From assembly GCF_964204645.1 (NCBI RefSeq), contig NC_134028.1, positions 4,872,501 to 4,936,500 on the forward strand: DNA of 64,000 nt. Direction: 5' to 3'. The stretch is from Tubulanus polymorphus. Its lineage: Eukaryota > Nemertea > Palaeonemertea > Tubulaniformes > Tubulanidae. Positions 1 to 15,210 of the stretch are shown one piece after another (the stretch's first letter is position 1; every line of letters begins with the position of its first letter). The position numbers were made by a program, and so were the translations under genes. Below the pieces are notes generated by a model. The model saw only the letters and a program-made list of their open reading frames with translations. It did no database searches and was not told where the DNA came from.

Positions 1-3000
1 ATATCTAAAATTCTCACAACATCATCCTGCACTTCAAATACTCACAATCTGTAGTTCATCGTCCGAGCGGGTTAGGGCCTTTTATCCGAATCTAAACCAA
101 AAACAAAAGATTTATTTATTTTTATTTTTCCCACCATCCTATAAAGTCGGGTTGAGTTGGAGCCTTCCATTCTCTATCCCGATTTTGCAGGATCATTGAA
201 CTCAGTATTTCACTAAACAAACTGCCAATATGTGCTTCAATAGTATGTTTTGGGTGTGTTGACTCTTCGCCTCTGAGTGTGTAGTGATAAAAATATTGAG
301 GTGCACCACGCAAATGCCTAAGGTTTCTATTGGTTTTTGTGCAGAACGGCTAAGATAAACCAAACCCTATCTAATTCACCGGGTACACTTGAAATCGTAT
401 GGATTTCCGTGCTTCATGAAATAGATTTTTGCCAAAACGCAGAAATTCGTATTTCTCTATCACTTATTTCTTTTCCCCTGACAGCCATATTGGACATTTT
501 TACTGAGTAGAATAAAATGACATATACAACACTAACCTCAGGCGATCAAATATTTGAATACATATGACGGCTAATTCTCTGAATATGGTGCGTATTGCAG
601 TCAAAATGAAAAAAATTGTGTCTTCCTAGAATGCGAAAGCCAGCATTTGAATAATTAAAAAATCTAGATTTAACGCTGTGAATTTGCTAATCTGGTAATT
701 ATCTGCCTGGCGGCCTTATTGAAAAGGTAATATTCAAAATTTTACTCACAGATAATTAACTAAAAATTGATATTCACGTGTGATGATTTTATCGCGTTTC
801 GGTGCGCTCTTCAAACGCCGCTTCGACTGAAGAAAATTAGTAAATTAATTGCATCATCCGCGGCAATATTAATCGTCGATAATCAAATCAGTTTTAATGC
901 GTCGTTCTTAGGAGTTCTCATCGGTCGCCCGAGGGTCATTTCTTCATTTTGAAAATATCTCGCGATTCTTTAGACGTGATTGATAGAACACGAAGTCTTA
1001 CCGTGTCACGTCGCCACCGTGTCGAGTTTTACCATAAACGGATGTGACAAGAATTCATATGAATTAAGAAAACAAGAATTCGCGTTGTCGGTTGTTGCGT
1101 CGCGGCGCTTGTGAAATAAATCAAAACTAATTGAAATTTCATACGCAACATCTTGGAATTTGTTGAACAATAAGCGCGATGTTACAAATTAGATTTAACC
1201 GAACATAACGACACGTGAAGCCGCCACAATAACAGACGGATTTATCTTGAGACATGTTCTAGCCACAAGTTCGACTCGGTAATATATAGACCGACCGTAG
1301 ATGATAAGAAGTCAAGTGCCTAATCGCCCGGTACCCAATCTACAGTTCAGATCTAAAAATAAAAATTGTTTTGGAATCTTAAAAAGTGTATTAAACATCA
1401 GATTCAAATCTGGCGTGATTTTATTTTGCTTTTAACGTATTTTATGCTTTCTCTCCATATTTGTCGCCCATCGTAGAATCGTGTGAGCTTATTGATGCAG
1501 TAAACCTATATATGTATATACCGATCTCCCAGTGGAGGATTCTCAAACAAACTCGTTTGCCTCGTATCAATCTTTATCTGTGAAAGGCAGACCGGGAGAC
1601 GGGTACATAGTGGACACCGGATTCAATCACTACTGACACTGTTCGTTAATCCACCATCTATTAGACTTAATCTACGAGACATCAACGACAAATTATTCTT
1701 ATCGCAGCCCGACGGGAAACAAAATAACAATACATCCATCTAAAACACCTATACACGCATAGAATTCTTTATCAGTAACTAGTCTTATACAGGACTTGCT
1801 TTCTGAGCGTATTGACGTATATTACATTATGATATGATTCCTAAAAACGGTTATGTCCAAGCCAAAGTTTTTTTTATGACGTAATCTATTTTCTTTCCAC
1901 ATGAAACAAGAAAATAACCAAAACGTTTGCTTTTATATGAATCCGATCAAAAAAGATTGTTCCGACGATACTCGCAGGAACATTAAGAAATATCTCATGG
2001 ATCCATCCTGTCTAATATTGATGAATGAGGGCCGTGTTTCTTTTTAGATCGCTGAACGAAGAATATTTACACGCACTGAGTCTGATAGTCGAATACTGAG
2101 TGAAATCGTTATAGAAATAAACGCATATCGTTTTTTTCAACAATATTACACGAAGAGAGGCCTCGTAAAGTGAATCGAAAAACACTGTTAGTCGAGCAAC
2201 AAATGGGCCTAAGTGCGTCTCTTCATAAATAAAACGTTATACTAGTAAGTGCTCCTACTTGATACTAATTGACGCGGTGGAATCTCGTAACATTTTTTTC
2301 TTGACGTGAGAAAAATATGAACATTTAAAGAGATAGCTTTGAATTGATCTAATATTTTCAGACATTATTTGGATAATACATCCCTGCAGTTAAATTCAAT
2401 TAGTTCAACTGAAATTATCTTATATCAAAGCATTCATGTTACTACTTTTTTTCAGTTTCTCTCAAAGTTGTAGTCAATCTAGATGCTTTACTTCGGGCGA
2501 TTATTATTTGATCATAGAATTGGCAAACATATAACTTTTCGATTCTAAAATAAGGTTTTCAAAGTAAGCTTAGAATAAGAGCTTTCAAATATTCAACGTA
2601 TCTTATTGATTTGTCGTATTTGTTTATAGATAACACTGTCCCCGCGGTTACATATAACCTGGATGTCTTCAGAATCAGACCCGCCGACCGGTCCCTCCAA
2701 AGTATTTTCATTACACTATCATATATTTCGTGAAAACTATTATCTAATTTCTACAAAAATAATATCTGCATTCTAGTACCTATATGCATATATCGATACC
2801 TATACCTACATGTTTTTAAACTGTTTATTTCAATTAGCAGAAAACATTACAAATTTGCATTCGATGGTTATGCAAATTACAGCAGTTTTGTAGCGTGCAT
2901 ATTTTTCAGTGGAGTGTGGCCCGTCGCCAATGGTGTCAGATCTTGACCGTCATGTCCTGCCCCTATGCCTATCAATAGCGGTGAAAATGTGAACTAACGC

Positions 3001-6000
3001 GACTGCGCAACGTTCCTACTGCGGCGCGCAAGTGATAAATTAGTTCACATATTCACCGTCAACGATATATATAGGGGCAGCACTTGAGGGTAAAGATTTT
3101 ACAGATATAGATATTGACTATGGCATGCGAGTAATACCGATAATTCACCATTTTACCATTTAAACCATTTTACTTAAAGATACATAATTCAATAATTTAT
3201 AAATACTAGAACCTTTTTAAAGATGACTCGGTTTATTTTTCTAATGAGTTTTAGGCAACGTTTAGCCTGGTTCGCTTCGCGTCAGCGAATGCATTCAACA
3301 GTCCCACAGACTGGCCTTCGTTTTTTTTTTATGTCAGCGACTCTCGACTATGGTAATTATTGAATGAATTGGATCTGCATAAACATGACGCAACACTTCA
3401 GTATCCCGAGCACAAACTGTCCTTTCATGATTTTCACTAATAGCTATGTAGCCTCAGAGCGTCTGATTGCTTCAAGCCATGTAAGACGTACACTTGAGTA
3501 CAACTGACCGATTGATTTAGCCGAGAGAACCCTCTCTTTCCGACCATCTATCCATACTGATTCCACCACAGCAACAGTCGCCGCCGATATATCGAAAATA
3601 TTCCCCTCGTCTAATAGTGTCAATACTTTAGTCTATGTATGTAGCCCCGTTACGAGCGGTCGTCAAAGCGGTCAAGGGACGAATCGTGTCCCATAAAGTA
3701 TATATATACGTGTATTTACACATTGATGACGACTTGAATAATTCATACAAAATACATAGAATTGGCATCATCAACAGATTGCCAATACGTATGTGTTCAA
3801 ATGCAACATCCAAAATGTTCGCAATACAATTTTTGGCATGCTGTTCTACTGTTACCATTCAACACTAGTGTAGGGTAAAACATCGGAAATGAATTAATTC
3901 TAAATACTTAGCGGCCAATATGACGCGTTCTGACGACCGTCCCCACGCGGCAAGTGTGATATAGGAAATCTCGACCGTAAAATACATTATCATTGCCAAT
4001 CAAGTGATGGTCTCCAAAACGAAATTGCCTTTAAGCTTATCGTTGCGACAGAAGAGCGGAATATCCGCTGCGAGATGGGCAAATTGTTATGACATGCATT
4101 GAGCAGGCAGTAGTAGACTAGATGCCTGCGAGCGGTGTCTCAATACCCTCGATACACGGCACAATATAGTAGTAAAAAATCACAACCGTGGACGGGAATG
4201 AATACGAGAATAGCCAATCAACAGGATCAAATTTACCGGCGACCAGGGACCCGAAAAAAACGGTGCCGTGCGGTCTCATGTGAACGCACTGTCTGATCCG
4301 ACAAAAATTATCACATAACTTTTCTCTATTAGCGAAATAGGTCCACTAGAATAATTTACGGGGCACCGGAACCAGTTATCGTGAATTTAATGAAATTTCC
4401 AAAATTCTGATTAGAATTTTTGGTTAATCGATTCTACGTTCCTAAGTTCTATATACAATCTACGATTCAGACATCCGCCCAAACTCATCTTGAAATACAC
4501 AACCTGCTAAATCACAACAAAGATATAATTGTTTATACATATATATCTAGTCAATAAGCCAGTGTATTTCATTTTAAAGATCAGTCGTTTTGAATTTTCC
4601 AGAACTTTACTGTTTTCAAATGATTAAGTGAATGTCTACTTGAAATGAATTCAAAACAAGCGATGATATTCATAGTTCTGACGTTGAATTCATATTTCCC
4701 GCAGTTGCTTTGTTCAGCATGTATGTTGATTAAATCTGTTTTGTTCGGATGATCGGGCCGGGAGGTTTTTGTTGGTTAGCATTATTTTCTAAGAAAACGT
4801 TAACCAAGCCACGTTCTGTAAAACATAGTTCTAGACGCGATGGAAGTGGCCGCATTTCATACAAGCAGGAAAATATTCCTGTGTCCCACAAGAATTTAGA
4901 AACAATTATTGTTTACACACTGACTAACGTCGGCGGATCGCCAGCGTTACTGCCACCGTTAAGACTAGACTATAAATATAGAAAAGGAGAGTACTTGATT
5001 CTTTCTATTTCCATTCCAAAAAGGGTTGAACGACTGAATAAAAAAGACTTTTTCAATTTATCGGTGAGGTTTAATCCCCTGAAGGCTACACAAATGCAGA
5101 GGAAGTTCCGGACGATTACAAAAATATCATATTCCAAACTCGTAGATACAAAACGAGTATTTAATCATTTATAGAGTTTAAGCTGCATCGTTTTGGTGAA
5201 AACCTTCATCTTCTTAGAGAAAATATCAAATCAGTTTGATATATCATATATCAAATCAGAATAAGAGAAATACAGATCGAGGTCGGTGATAAAAGTATCA
5301 GTTTACAGATGGTTATCCATGCGTTTCGTAATATGTTTTTCATCACGGTTATGAATTATCCACTACACTAATTACACCAATATGAAATAGAATATTTCAC
5401 CACTTCATCAAAAATTAAGAATAAAATAAAAACCCAGCTACTTATTCTCGCAGATTGCGGGCCAAATAACAACTGTGAATCATAGAAATATATATTTTTA
5501 ATACCACGGCTTCAGTAAGAGAATGATTATGCCAATATTCGGACAAAAGATCAGTTCGCAGTTCCTCATAACTATTTTCTAAATGATCCAATTATAGCAA
5601 TTAATCGAACATTGACTGTATCAATCAGACTCTGTACTCTACTGACACTATAACAGACACCAGATACTGACTGAGAGATCGCGAGGCCGAGCTGTTTTAT
5701 GCACAGTTATGATTTACGAATTGCCTGCGTTAAAACCATAAAGCTATGAACATCTATCGCAACATGTTGTGCCTCAAAAATGATTATTCGAATTCACGCA
5801 CACCGCACGCGATGCAACTCTTCGACTGAATTTATGATCCCAACTATAATGAGCAGATGGTATGCGTGGGAAATTCTGAAAAAAATCGAAATACATCGGA
5901 GGCATTTCCTTCTCCTTTACCGAGCAAAATATATTCTCAGAGTAGATTTGCACTGATAAATGTGACATTATACGTATAAAATCCCGAAATGAATAAATAC

Positions 6001-7100
6001 CAAATACACACTCCCGGCAAACTCGTTCTTTTTATATTCTACAAGCAAATAAGTGTTTTATTGATTCTGTGATAAAAGTTTGGAGTAAAACACATATCCT
6101 GTCATATTTTGATAAAAACCTGATCAACCGTGCTCTATTACTCACCGAAACATACATGCGATGTTTTTCAAGTTGGGTTTTTGAGTAGCATATGCCTGTC
6201 GGAAAAGAACACTTTATACGTTTTGTGCCGGTCTACGCCTAAAAACAGGAAATTGCAAATGAAATACAATCTTTGCCTCGTCGGTCGTCAATAAAAGGTT
6301 GTTTTTGAATAAAGACATGCACGTAGAACCGTGTGCGCCACATATATCTTTGCTGTCAAATGACATCGATTTATTTAAGTGGAATATCTGTTTTGAATAG
6401 TTCAGAGCGGAGAGAGAAAGATGCGGGAGATGAGGGCTCAGAGACAGTTTCATCACAAATACACGGCGAACATAGATATAAAAACAAATAGCCGCGCTGA
6501 CTGAGATTAAGTGGAGTGTCAAAGCTTACTCCAGTTAGTCAGATGGTGCCCTTTGATAAATCTATTCTGTAGGCCTGTTGCCAATATAATTGTAGGCTGT
6601 CTATTTGGGCGTATTTAGGGCACAGCGCCAAAGGTATATAAATAACACGTTTTCTATCCAATAATTATTGATTTGATATTAAATGATTTCCAGCTCTTTC
6701 ATTATGAGAAATAAATTCTAAACCGAGTCAGACGCAGTGGAATTGGATATAATTACTATACAAGTGAGCTCGAGGGATGTTACTGACAACATTAGAAAAG
6801 ATGAACGTCACACTCACAGTGACGTCTGGTCGTATACGTATGATAGACAGCCGTCATTCTGTTTTAAGTCATTCACGTTTCTCGTCATCAGTTTGGGCGT
6901 TAACGCGTTAATGCATTGTTAAAACAGTTGATTACTATCTCTTGAAATAAATAATGATGCTGATTTTTAACGCTGACTGAGTCATATACTAAATTAATGC
7001 TTTTAGTTTTTTAGTTGGGCAAATGATAATTCGACCAAAAAGTATGATTCAATAAGGATTCAATCAGATTCCCATACCCAAGAACCCATCATGAACCCAT
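1..7100. other. Intergenic, no gene recognised
   Basis: No exon series, RNA gene or recognisable protein domain was found on either strand. The sequence is AT-rich, with scattered short open stretches of up to 141 codons (4749-5171) that resemble no family I know and have no splice-linked neighbours. It could contain regulatory DNA or distant non-coding exons of a gene outside the window, which cannot be judged from sequence alone. Confidence 0.6.
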
Positions 7101-7211
7101 GGCTCAGTTGCACAGTCGTGACTTAGGACTGGTCTTGTTGTTAGATTTGCTATTGAATTAATTTGATCTTCAACTGGTTTAAATCTAAGCCATGACTGTG
7201 AAACTGGTGCC
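7101..7211. mobile_element. Small TIR element, family A copy 1 (MITE-like)
   Basis: About 110 bp with imperfect terminal inverted repeats of about 25 bp. The left end reads GGCTCAGTTGCACAGTCGTG and the right end TAAGCCATGACTGTGAAACT, which pair as reverse complements with a few mismatches. The interior (TGGTCTTGTTGTTAGATT) recurs at 17347-17527 and, on the opposite strand, at 62940-63069. No coding capacity, so this is a non-autonomous DNA-transposon-like element. The exact ends and target-site duplication are not certain. Confidence 0.6.
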
Positions 7212-7280
7212 AAGATTCAAGACTGTCATAAAACATTCCAAATGCCGGTGCACTATCACTCGGAACTCCTCTGCCGCTCT

Positions 7281-8254
7281 AACTCTTTTGTATATTTATT
7301 TTATTATTGTGACATGTAGTTATAAGTCTTCTTTACCAACACATAATATATACATTTCAACACTACCCAGCCCTCAACGGGCTTATAAGTCACCATTAAT
7401 TAGATTTATTTATAAATATATTCAAGTGGCACTGAAAGTACATGAACTCCTTTTACTCCAACATTGTTCAATAAAGGTTGCTAGAGTTATTTGATAGTTA
7501 GCCATTAATATTTGAAACTGTTGTTGTTTTGTTAGTTCTTGGAAGTCATGCACCTCCTGTGACATGTCTATAAAAAGTTTATACCGTTCTTGTTCGTATT
7601 TCTTACATGACATAATAAAGTGAAATTCATCTTCAACGCATGCTTCAGGTCTACAAAAGTTACATACGCGTTCCTCAACCCTTTTACCCCTAAACCGAAC
7701 AATTCTATTTCCAAACCCAGGACACCACACCTTAGCTGTGCTAATAAGCTTCTCTTCTTTCTTGACATAAAATTCATAATATAACTTTCAGCCCCGAAAG
7801 TATTCTTAAATGTAATATACGTGCGTAATTTTGGTTTATTATTAACTTCAGAAATCCACTGCTCACTAATTGATAATTTTGTACACCTTTGTGCGTACTT
7901 CATATCAACTCGTTGTAAATTATCTATAAAATTAGTATTTAAACCGAGGCTTCGACATAAGTTACCAAAATCTCGGAACCAACCAATATTCAAATCACGT
8001 AATTGGAGAAATATACGTTTAGTGAGTCTATCATCCGCCATAGCGATAAGTCTATTCCAAAGACGGAAAATTTCAAAATAACGCTTATACTTAGCTGGAT
8101 AGCATCCAAAGTCATGCATTGCCGCAATGGGGGTTAATGACCCCACACCGAGAAAAAATCTAATGGCTCTAGTTTGCACCCTTTCTATCAGTTTATTATT
8201 CTTAAAACCCCACACACCGGCTCCGTAACTAAGTAGGGTCCACAAATGATTCAT
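7281..8254 (-). mobile_element. Decayed LINE (non-LTR retrotransposon), C-terminal end
   Basis: Read on the minus strand, 8254-7740 encodes the region that follows the reverse transcriptase core in many invertebrate LINEs, recognisable by GVWGFKNNKLIERVQTRAIR and the tract NRLIAMADDRLTKRIFLQ. The terminal zinc-knuckle-like region (CNFCRP, then H and C residues in EFHFIMSCKKYEQER) lies in a different frame at about 7720-7420. The copy therefore carries at least one frameshift near 7720-7740. The catalytic reverse transcriptase and endonuclease regions are absent, so it is 5'-truncated near 8290, as is usual for LINE insertions. The stretch 7420-7281 is AT-rich with AATAAA-like motifs and may be the element's 3' UTR. 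Not functional. Confidence 0.85.
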
Positions 8255-11200
8255 ATAGTTTAGTGAACGTTTTATATCATTTATATTGTATCTTTTATCA
8301 GATCGGAGAATCCGTTTGCCTCCAATCGTACTCTTTTATTGGTCACGTGACTTTTTGGAGTCTCCGAATCCTCCTTTCTGTCGAGGTAGTGTGATTCGGA
8401 TTTTGTGTGGAGCCAACCGGAGTACGACCTATGGGCGTACTCTTTTATGACCTCAGAAGTCTCCGTCCGAAATCTCGTTTGGGTACACCTCTCGCTCGGC
8501 ACCTATCGGGAATCTCTCAGCAGCTGTGTCATCTGAAGACCGACCGACACGTGCACTTATCAACCCAGTTCAATCTCAGGTTAAACATTTCTGATTATTG
8601 ATGAACGTACAGACCATATTGTTCAATTGAACGTCTGAGAATTGATTAAGGCGTCTTCGTAAATGTGTGTCTTAGGTGTTGAAACAGGAATTTAGTGGCT
8701 GTAAGAATCAATGTTCACTCCAATAATCCTCGGTAATGGAATGCGTGCGCGATGTCTCAGACATCCTAGTTACACATTACCGGCTTCAGTCGAGCGTTTC
8801 AGAATTATCTTCAAAATCTATTGAAATCTCGTGAATTCGTTCGCGCTGCGAGATCATCGGCTAAAATCTATATTTCTCAACTTTCAACCACGTCTTCGAG
8901 TTCATTAGCGTAATTCGAGCCGAGGGTATGCCGTGGAGTCAACGAGGCTCATGGACCGCGTGCCCCCAACCCGGGTCGAATCTCGGGGAAATGAAGTTGA
9001 TATCGATACGACAAAGTAAACACAAATAGACTCATTTGGTTTTGAGCTTCCACCCAAAGCAAATTTTACTGATCAGATGACAAAAATGTGGCTTGTCGCA
9101 ATGTTTACGGTGCAATCCAGCTGTATACAATTGTCTATGGAATTGTATAGAGTTGCAATTGCCGGTTTAGTGGACATGGTGTTTATTGGAAACAGTCGAG
9201 GCCAAACACGGCTTCATTTTTTCGATAAATATCGAAGATGTCACTCTCGTACTGACGAATGATGAAAACCATAGAAATTATAGATTTTCGCAAAATGTTA
9301 TATTCACACACATATATGAACCAACAGTATCATCTATCTGAATTCACAGATAATATATGAAAATTCGACGATTGTTCTATCGATTCTCTCTGGAATTTTC
9401 TTTAATGCCATATTAACGCAATTTTCAGATGTCAAGATTTCTTCAACGTCGCAATTTGGGATTTAAACGGTCGAACGCATTTCACATGGAATAATAGATA
9501 TTAGATAATCCTACTACCAATGCTCTAGGGTTTTAGCATTTGTCAGCATTAGATTTTTCCTTTGTGAATTGAAACGGGGATATCCAACCACAGTTATCCG
9601 TGACGTTCTTCTTAAAGCAGCTTGGTTATCATTATTTGTGAAACAGGACTCGCCGCCGATATGGCGTGCGGTATTAAATGCATCGTCTGCCATGATTTTA
9701 CCTTTAAGGAGATTATGTTATCACTTTACATTTCGTTCGCAACGCATTACATTTACGCAACAATTCTCATCTTTCATCAGAAAGATAAAAATACATTTCT
9801 ATGAATTGAAATTAGAAAAAAAAGTTAAAGAAATACATTAAATTCAAAAGAATGCTCAATCGCTAACGAATGTTGCAAAGGCTGATATTGATATGAATGA
9901 GACAGTTTTGATGGCTTACGCGAAGAAAGAAAAGACAACACGACAAGATGACTCACCAGATTTTTACAATTCACACATCTTCCAATAAATGGCATCGCAT
10001 GTCAATGCTGTCTTATATCCGAATGAATGTTGAGGTTGGCCCGGCGAGACCTGCAAACAAATACCCTGTTGTTACGATTACTGTAGATGTATTTTTGTTG
10101 TGTGATTTCTAGTGGATACACAAGTTACACTCGGTGGCGGCGGCGCTCAGCGGCATCAGCTCGAATGTAACGACGACACGATGTCTCTGATAAACTGTGC
10201 GGCGTGTGGCTGTGTTTATATCACGGCTGTGTTTCGTATTGATCCCGCGCGCGCGGCAACGCAAAATCTGCGCTTAAAGACACACGACGAACAAAATACG
10301 AAATCATCGACTCCTCTCTGACCGCCTGTTCAATCTTTATCGGCTTAAAAGACAAATGAAAATTCTAATTGGTAATTGGAGTGGAAATAGTAAAAGAAAA
10401 AGATGAAATTGTAAAACTAGATCGCGTGAACTCCTCGCCGTATCGTACGAAGTATTCTTAAAGTAACGCTTTATTTTCGGTGCAGTACAAGGTAATCATG
10501 TTGCCAAACATTCATGGCCTTTATGTAACATAGATAGATAATACAAATATATTTATAAACGTATTAGTTTCGGACAACTTTTCTCTTTATAGATAATTGA
10601 AGCTGACAGGAAACAGACCTAGGCTTTTAATTGTAAAAGATAAATGAATTAGAGCTAACGTGTTTTGGGATTGACGGAAGGTAAACCGACAATCCTCGAA
10701 TATTCTCCAGGGGTTCAGCATGTATACATTCATCATTACGAGACCATTTGGGAGCAATATTGTATTTTACAGTATGAATACTACCGTACATATTGCAGCA
10801 GAGGGAACAGTGTTCAATTCATCATCGAAGAAAAACTTTCTGATCATCTCGATTTCACGGTCACATAAAATATCATTTCCTCACGAAAGCATTAGCTTTA
10901 TTCAATATACAGATAGCAGATAGCAGATAGACCGAGACAAAACGGAAAAATTATATCAAAGCCCCTCAGTCTACGTAAGTTCGATGAAGAAGCATTGAAG
11001 ATCCTGTATGGAAGACAAGAACAAATTAATCAGGTCGTAAGAGTTCCTAGAAGTATCAGTTCTCAGAAAAATCATGACCTTATTACATATATTTTTGAGA
11101 AAGATTATTATCACAAACTCGTAGAAAAAATAGGGACAAAATTCAAATAAAACGAATGATCTTTTGACTATTTCTTAAAAATCACTTCTTTGTATCTATT

Positions 11201-14200
11201 CTTTATTAACTGATTCCCTAAAACATTTGTTTGCATTTTCTGTGGACCAAGTTCTAAATGGTTATCGGTGGTTAAAGATTATACAATCGGGTAAGGATAT
11301 TTGAAATGAGAACTAATTTCAACGATGGGGGTAAAACCGATGACCATAGAACTGGGTTCCGGAATCGAAGTTGAGGTCAGGCCTTGTTGCGGTGGAAAGA
11401 CAGCAACAGTATCTGAATAAGAGAACCTGGTCTGGCATTGCAAAGATAAGTTACACCGAATTATGACGCGATTCCGGATTTGAAATCTTACGTTCTTCAC
11501 CGCTGACGATCCGGCGTATAATACTGAGCCGCAGCTCTCTGGGTATAAACATCAGTACACGGTAATCAATTCATTCAACGGGTCATCCATCAAAATCATG
11601 ACTGACACAGTGAAATCTGCGTCATTTAATCGAACGAGTAGATCATCGCTTTCATCGTCATTATCATTATCAGTTTCATCATCATCAGCATTAGAGTTAC
11701 GGCCGAATGCGATATTTCGATTTTGAAATCGCGCACGACGGTTAGGAGGAGACAGACAGTGAGTTTACAGAGATACGAGGAAGGTTTACTCAGATATTTC
11801 GAAGCGAACGAGCAATATGCAAATTAGGTGTCGTAGATCGATCAATCAAATGCGTTGATTTATGGCACGTGGTAGTTTACGGAAAATTGTTGGTGATTTA
11901 CGAGATTTTCTTTCTTTGAATGAAAAGACGTCAGGTAAAAATCATACGTGTCGTATGTGAAGAACCGAAGCCGATTTTAAAATGAAAAATTCATTTATAC
12001 CAGGATTTTTTCATCAATTCAAAAGATTTAGGCTCTTAGCCCGCGATCCTTGTCTGATGTTTCAAGCATGTAAAATTGGAAGGCAAACCCTAGCTGATGA
12101 CCAGAAATCGTTGGCAATGTAATAGGCCAATGAAGGGTTTGCAGCCAGAGTTTGTGTTGGCGTGAGCTTCAGCGGGCGGCAATCAAACCCAGGCAAGCGA
12201 GGATGTTAGATACCGGCTCCATGCAGATCAAAAAGTAAGACCTATTAGGTCAATTCATCTGACATTACATATTTGATGCTTGTACCAAAATGAATTAAAG
12301 TAACGAATCTAATGCATCTTCGGAGGGTAGAACGAAAAACGAATATTTTCGTCGATGAGAAAATTTCATTAGACCAAGACGAGTGACTTGTGACACGATA
12401 TTTTTTAAATTAGATCTATCCGCACTTCGCGTTGAAGATATCGAAAAGGCAAAAGTCCACTTTTCGTGATTAGATCAAGCGTTCGTTGTCGTTCATTCGT
12501 TTGTGTCTTCAGGGGGGATGGGGGAATGGCAAAAAGACGTGAGCCGTAAAGAAATTTTTGAAATAGAACATTATCTCCCATTATCGATCAGGCGCAGAAG
12601 CCAGAAACATCAATAGCAGTCACAAGTGATCACCATACATCTATTTTGCTTACTTACCGTAAAATTGAATCTGCAACGAGCGCCGTCCATTTGTGTATGC
12701 ATCTCTCCATACTATTAGCACACAGTCGACCAGAGCAGCTCTTGGATGGACCATCTCTCCTCTTACCGTACCCGTAATTGCTGAAGACAATCACGTCTTC
12801 GTGTATACATCATTATTACACTGAGTAGTGAGGTCTCGATGGTTTGGTCGATGTTACTAACTACAAAAATTGTGCAAATCTTTCCGTACAGTAACATCTT
12901 TGATAAAGGCGCCATGATAATAGTGGTTATGTCTCAGTGGAAGAGAATCGAGTTTTTGATAAAGAAAACATAGCCTCAGTTAGAAAAAACAAGAAGAAGA
13001 TGAAGCTGAATTTCAAATAATGATGATATGTATGAATAATGACAATATTCAACAATAATTGCAATAGATTATTTTTTTCGAAAACGTGGTTTACATGTTT
13101 CAAAACTGAAGCGATAGCCCGGAAAGCCTAGAATGGATACATGTACGTACATATCGTGTTTAAAGATACAATGCGATGACCAGGGGGCCGTGTCGCAGCA
13201 GTTTCATCCGTCACAGCATCACACAGATGAAACCTATCGTTTTGCGCGAAATGAGCCCAGAAATTTCGATGAAATTGAAATTAATTGCAGAACAAATTCG
13301 TCTGCAAATATATGCAAGGATGATTGAGATATGGCTGCAGCAAACTGTCGTGTCCATGTCAAACTCCAGAATCATCTCCATCATCAAATACCTTCGGAAA
13401 TATAGATCCTACACGTAAAGCTGATGATGATGTAAAATCAAAACAAAGAGACAATATTTACAAACCAATTCATTAGATTTCACGTAAACCGTTTGTTTGA
13501 ACAATCATTCGACGTGTATTTGCATTCCACGCGGCTCTTACTTTAAGGGCGCTTAAAATCCATTAGCGACAATTTCACAATCTAGTTCCACAGGAAACGG
13601 TTCGAATATTCCTAATCAATACCTTTTTTTATTCATCGATAAAAATGCATCATCGACTTTCATCCGAGAGTTGAATAATCACCCACCCGCGAGTAGCATT
13701 AAATTCAGGGTTCAATAAGTGTTACATTACAGAATATTGTAAAATATGGAATATTAAGTTTAGGTTCGATCAATTTGATCCATTAGAATCGTATCACTTT
13801 ATGTTTATTATCGGTTCAACACGGTTCAATTCAATTTGATATCAATAAATAGCTATTGAGCAAAAGTACCAAATGCTGAATGAATAAGTTAAGTAATATG
13901 ATGAATGAGGATCAATATATTAGCCTGGAGTAAATGATCATAATAATGTACTTGAATTATTTTCAGGTTTATGTAAACACGATGCAGAATCACGTATATG
14001 TGTTGTGTCATAAACAAATGTACTCTTTTGGTGTGATAAACTAATATCATTGATCATGACAATTTGGTGATCATAATCAGTTTAACGGAGACTCTCTCAA
14101 CGTTATAGAATAACTTTGAAGACGACACCAAATTCAAAAGTTGTGTTATACTATTCTGAACTTGTTTAACGCATTGCCGTGGAACTGCTTCTAGGGCCTC

Positions 14201-15210
14201 ATCTCCGGTTCCCTGATCATATTTTGTGGAGGAAGAATTGTTGCAATCTGAGAACCTAACAAAAAACTGGTATAATACAAAAACACGTCGTCACAAACTG
14301 AGATCTAATCTCTTTATATCAGCTGTAATTATGTCATTGATTCGGCTCCAGGTACTTCAAAGGGATATCAATTAGCCGCCCAGTTATTAATATATGAGAC
14401 AAAACTCAGATCAGCAGGATATTGGGTAACACCTTAATCACTCGTATTACTACTTTCCACAAGTTATTTGTTGATGAGGACAAAACCCGCGGCGGCACGA
14501 TTTTCCATGAGGATAACATTCGAAAAATACCACTGAAAGCAACCTAATACTTCTGGCAAGAATGTTTTTCAAACAGAAAACAGAAAATCAATTTTTAAGG
14601 CAATGCATCTTTTTTATTCATGAGTTATTTTATGAAGACCTGCGGCTAGTTTTATAGACCTGATGTCATTTCGATTATCGGTCGATTATGTTAACCCCTT
14701 AAGGTTTTCTGGCGTGTATTTCGGAGCTTTGAGTGAAAATTCAGAGGACAAAAACCCAGAAAACATTTATTCTAGAACTTTGATTCGATGATCATAGAAC
14801 TGGTAGGATGGATATTTTTACTTGAATTCGAAATTAAGCAGATTTAAAACAGTACCCGATCAAACAAAAGATCTATAAGAACCATAAACACCTCGCTAGA
14901 CCTGCTTTAAAACGGTTGAAAGCATTTTACAATGAAATCGAAACACTTATTCGACGTCGGGGGAGAATCGTTTGAATTTAATCCAACTAAAGCTAAGCCG
15001 CCTGCAACTGCGTTTGACAGTCAGGGACGGGAATTACAGATAAAATCTTTTGGCGTTTTATAATTGAATTTCTGATAATCTCCGTTAAAAACCAGATTGA
15101 AATCATTCGATTTGACAATAAATCATTATCATGCTGTATGGATAGAGCCGCCCGAGCTGCACGTTCCTCGAATAAGCTCAGCAAAAATCCAAAAGATACC
15201 TCCAGTTTCT

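Noticed and set aside
4749-5171. 141-codon open stretch on the plus strand
   Set aside because: Basic, no recognisable domain, no neighbouring exons or promoter signals; length is within what AT-rich intergenic DNA gives by chance.
8281-8601. Possible extension of the LINE or a short gene upstream of it
   Set aside because: Frames here show no reverse transcriptase or other domain similarity; short inverted strings (GAGTACG/CGTACTC) are too small to define an element.
8925-9000. tRNA-like stretch with GGGTCGAATCTC
   Set aside because: The B-box-like string is imperfect, the A box is unclear and acceptor stems do not pair.
12085-12110. Hammerhead-ribozyme-like CTGATGACCAGAAA
   Set aside because: Stem II would have no room to form and the third helix could not be found.
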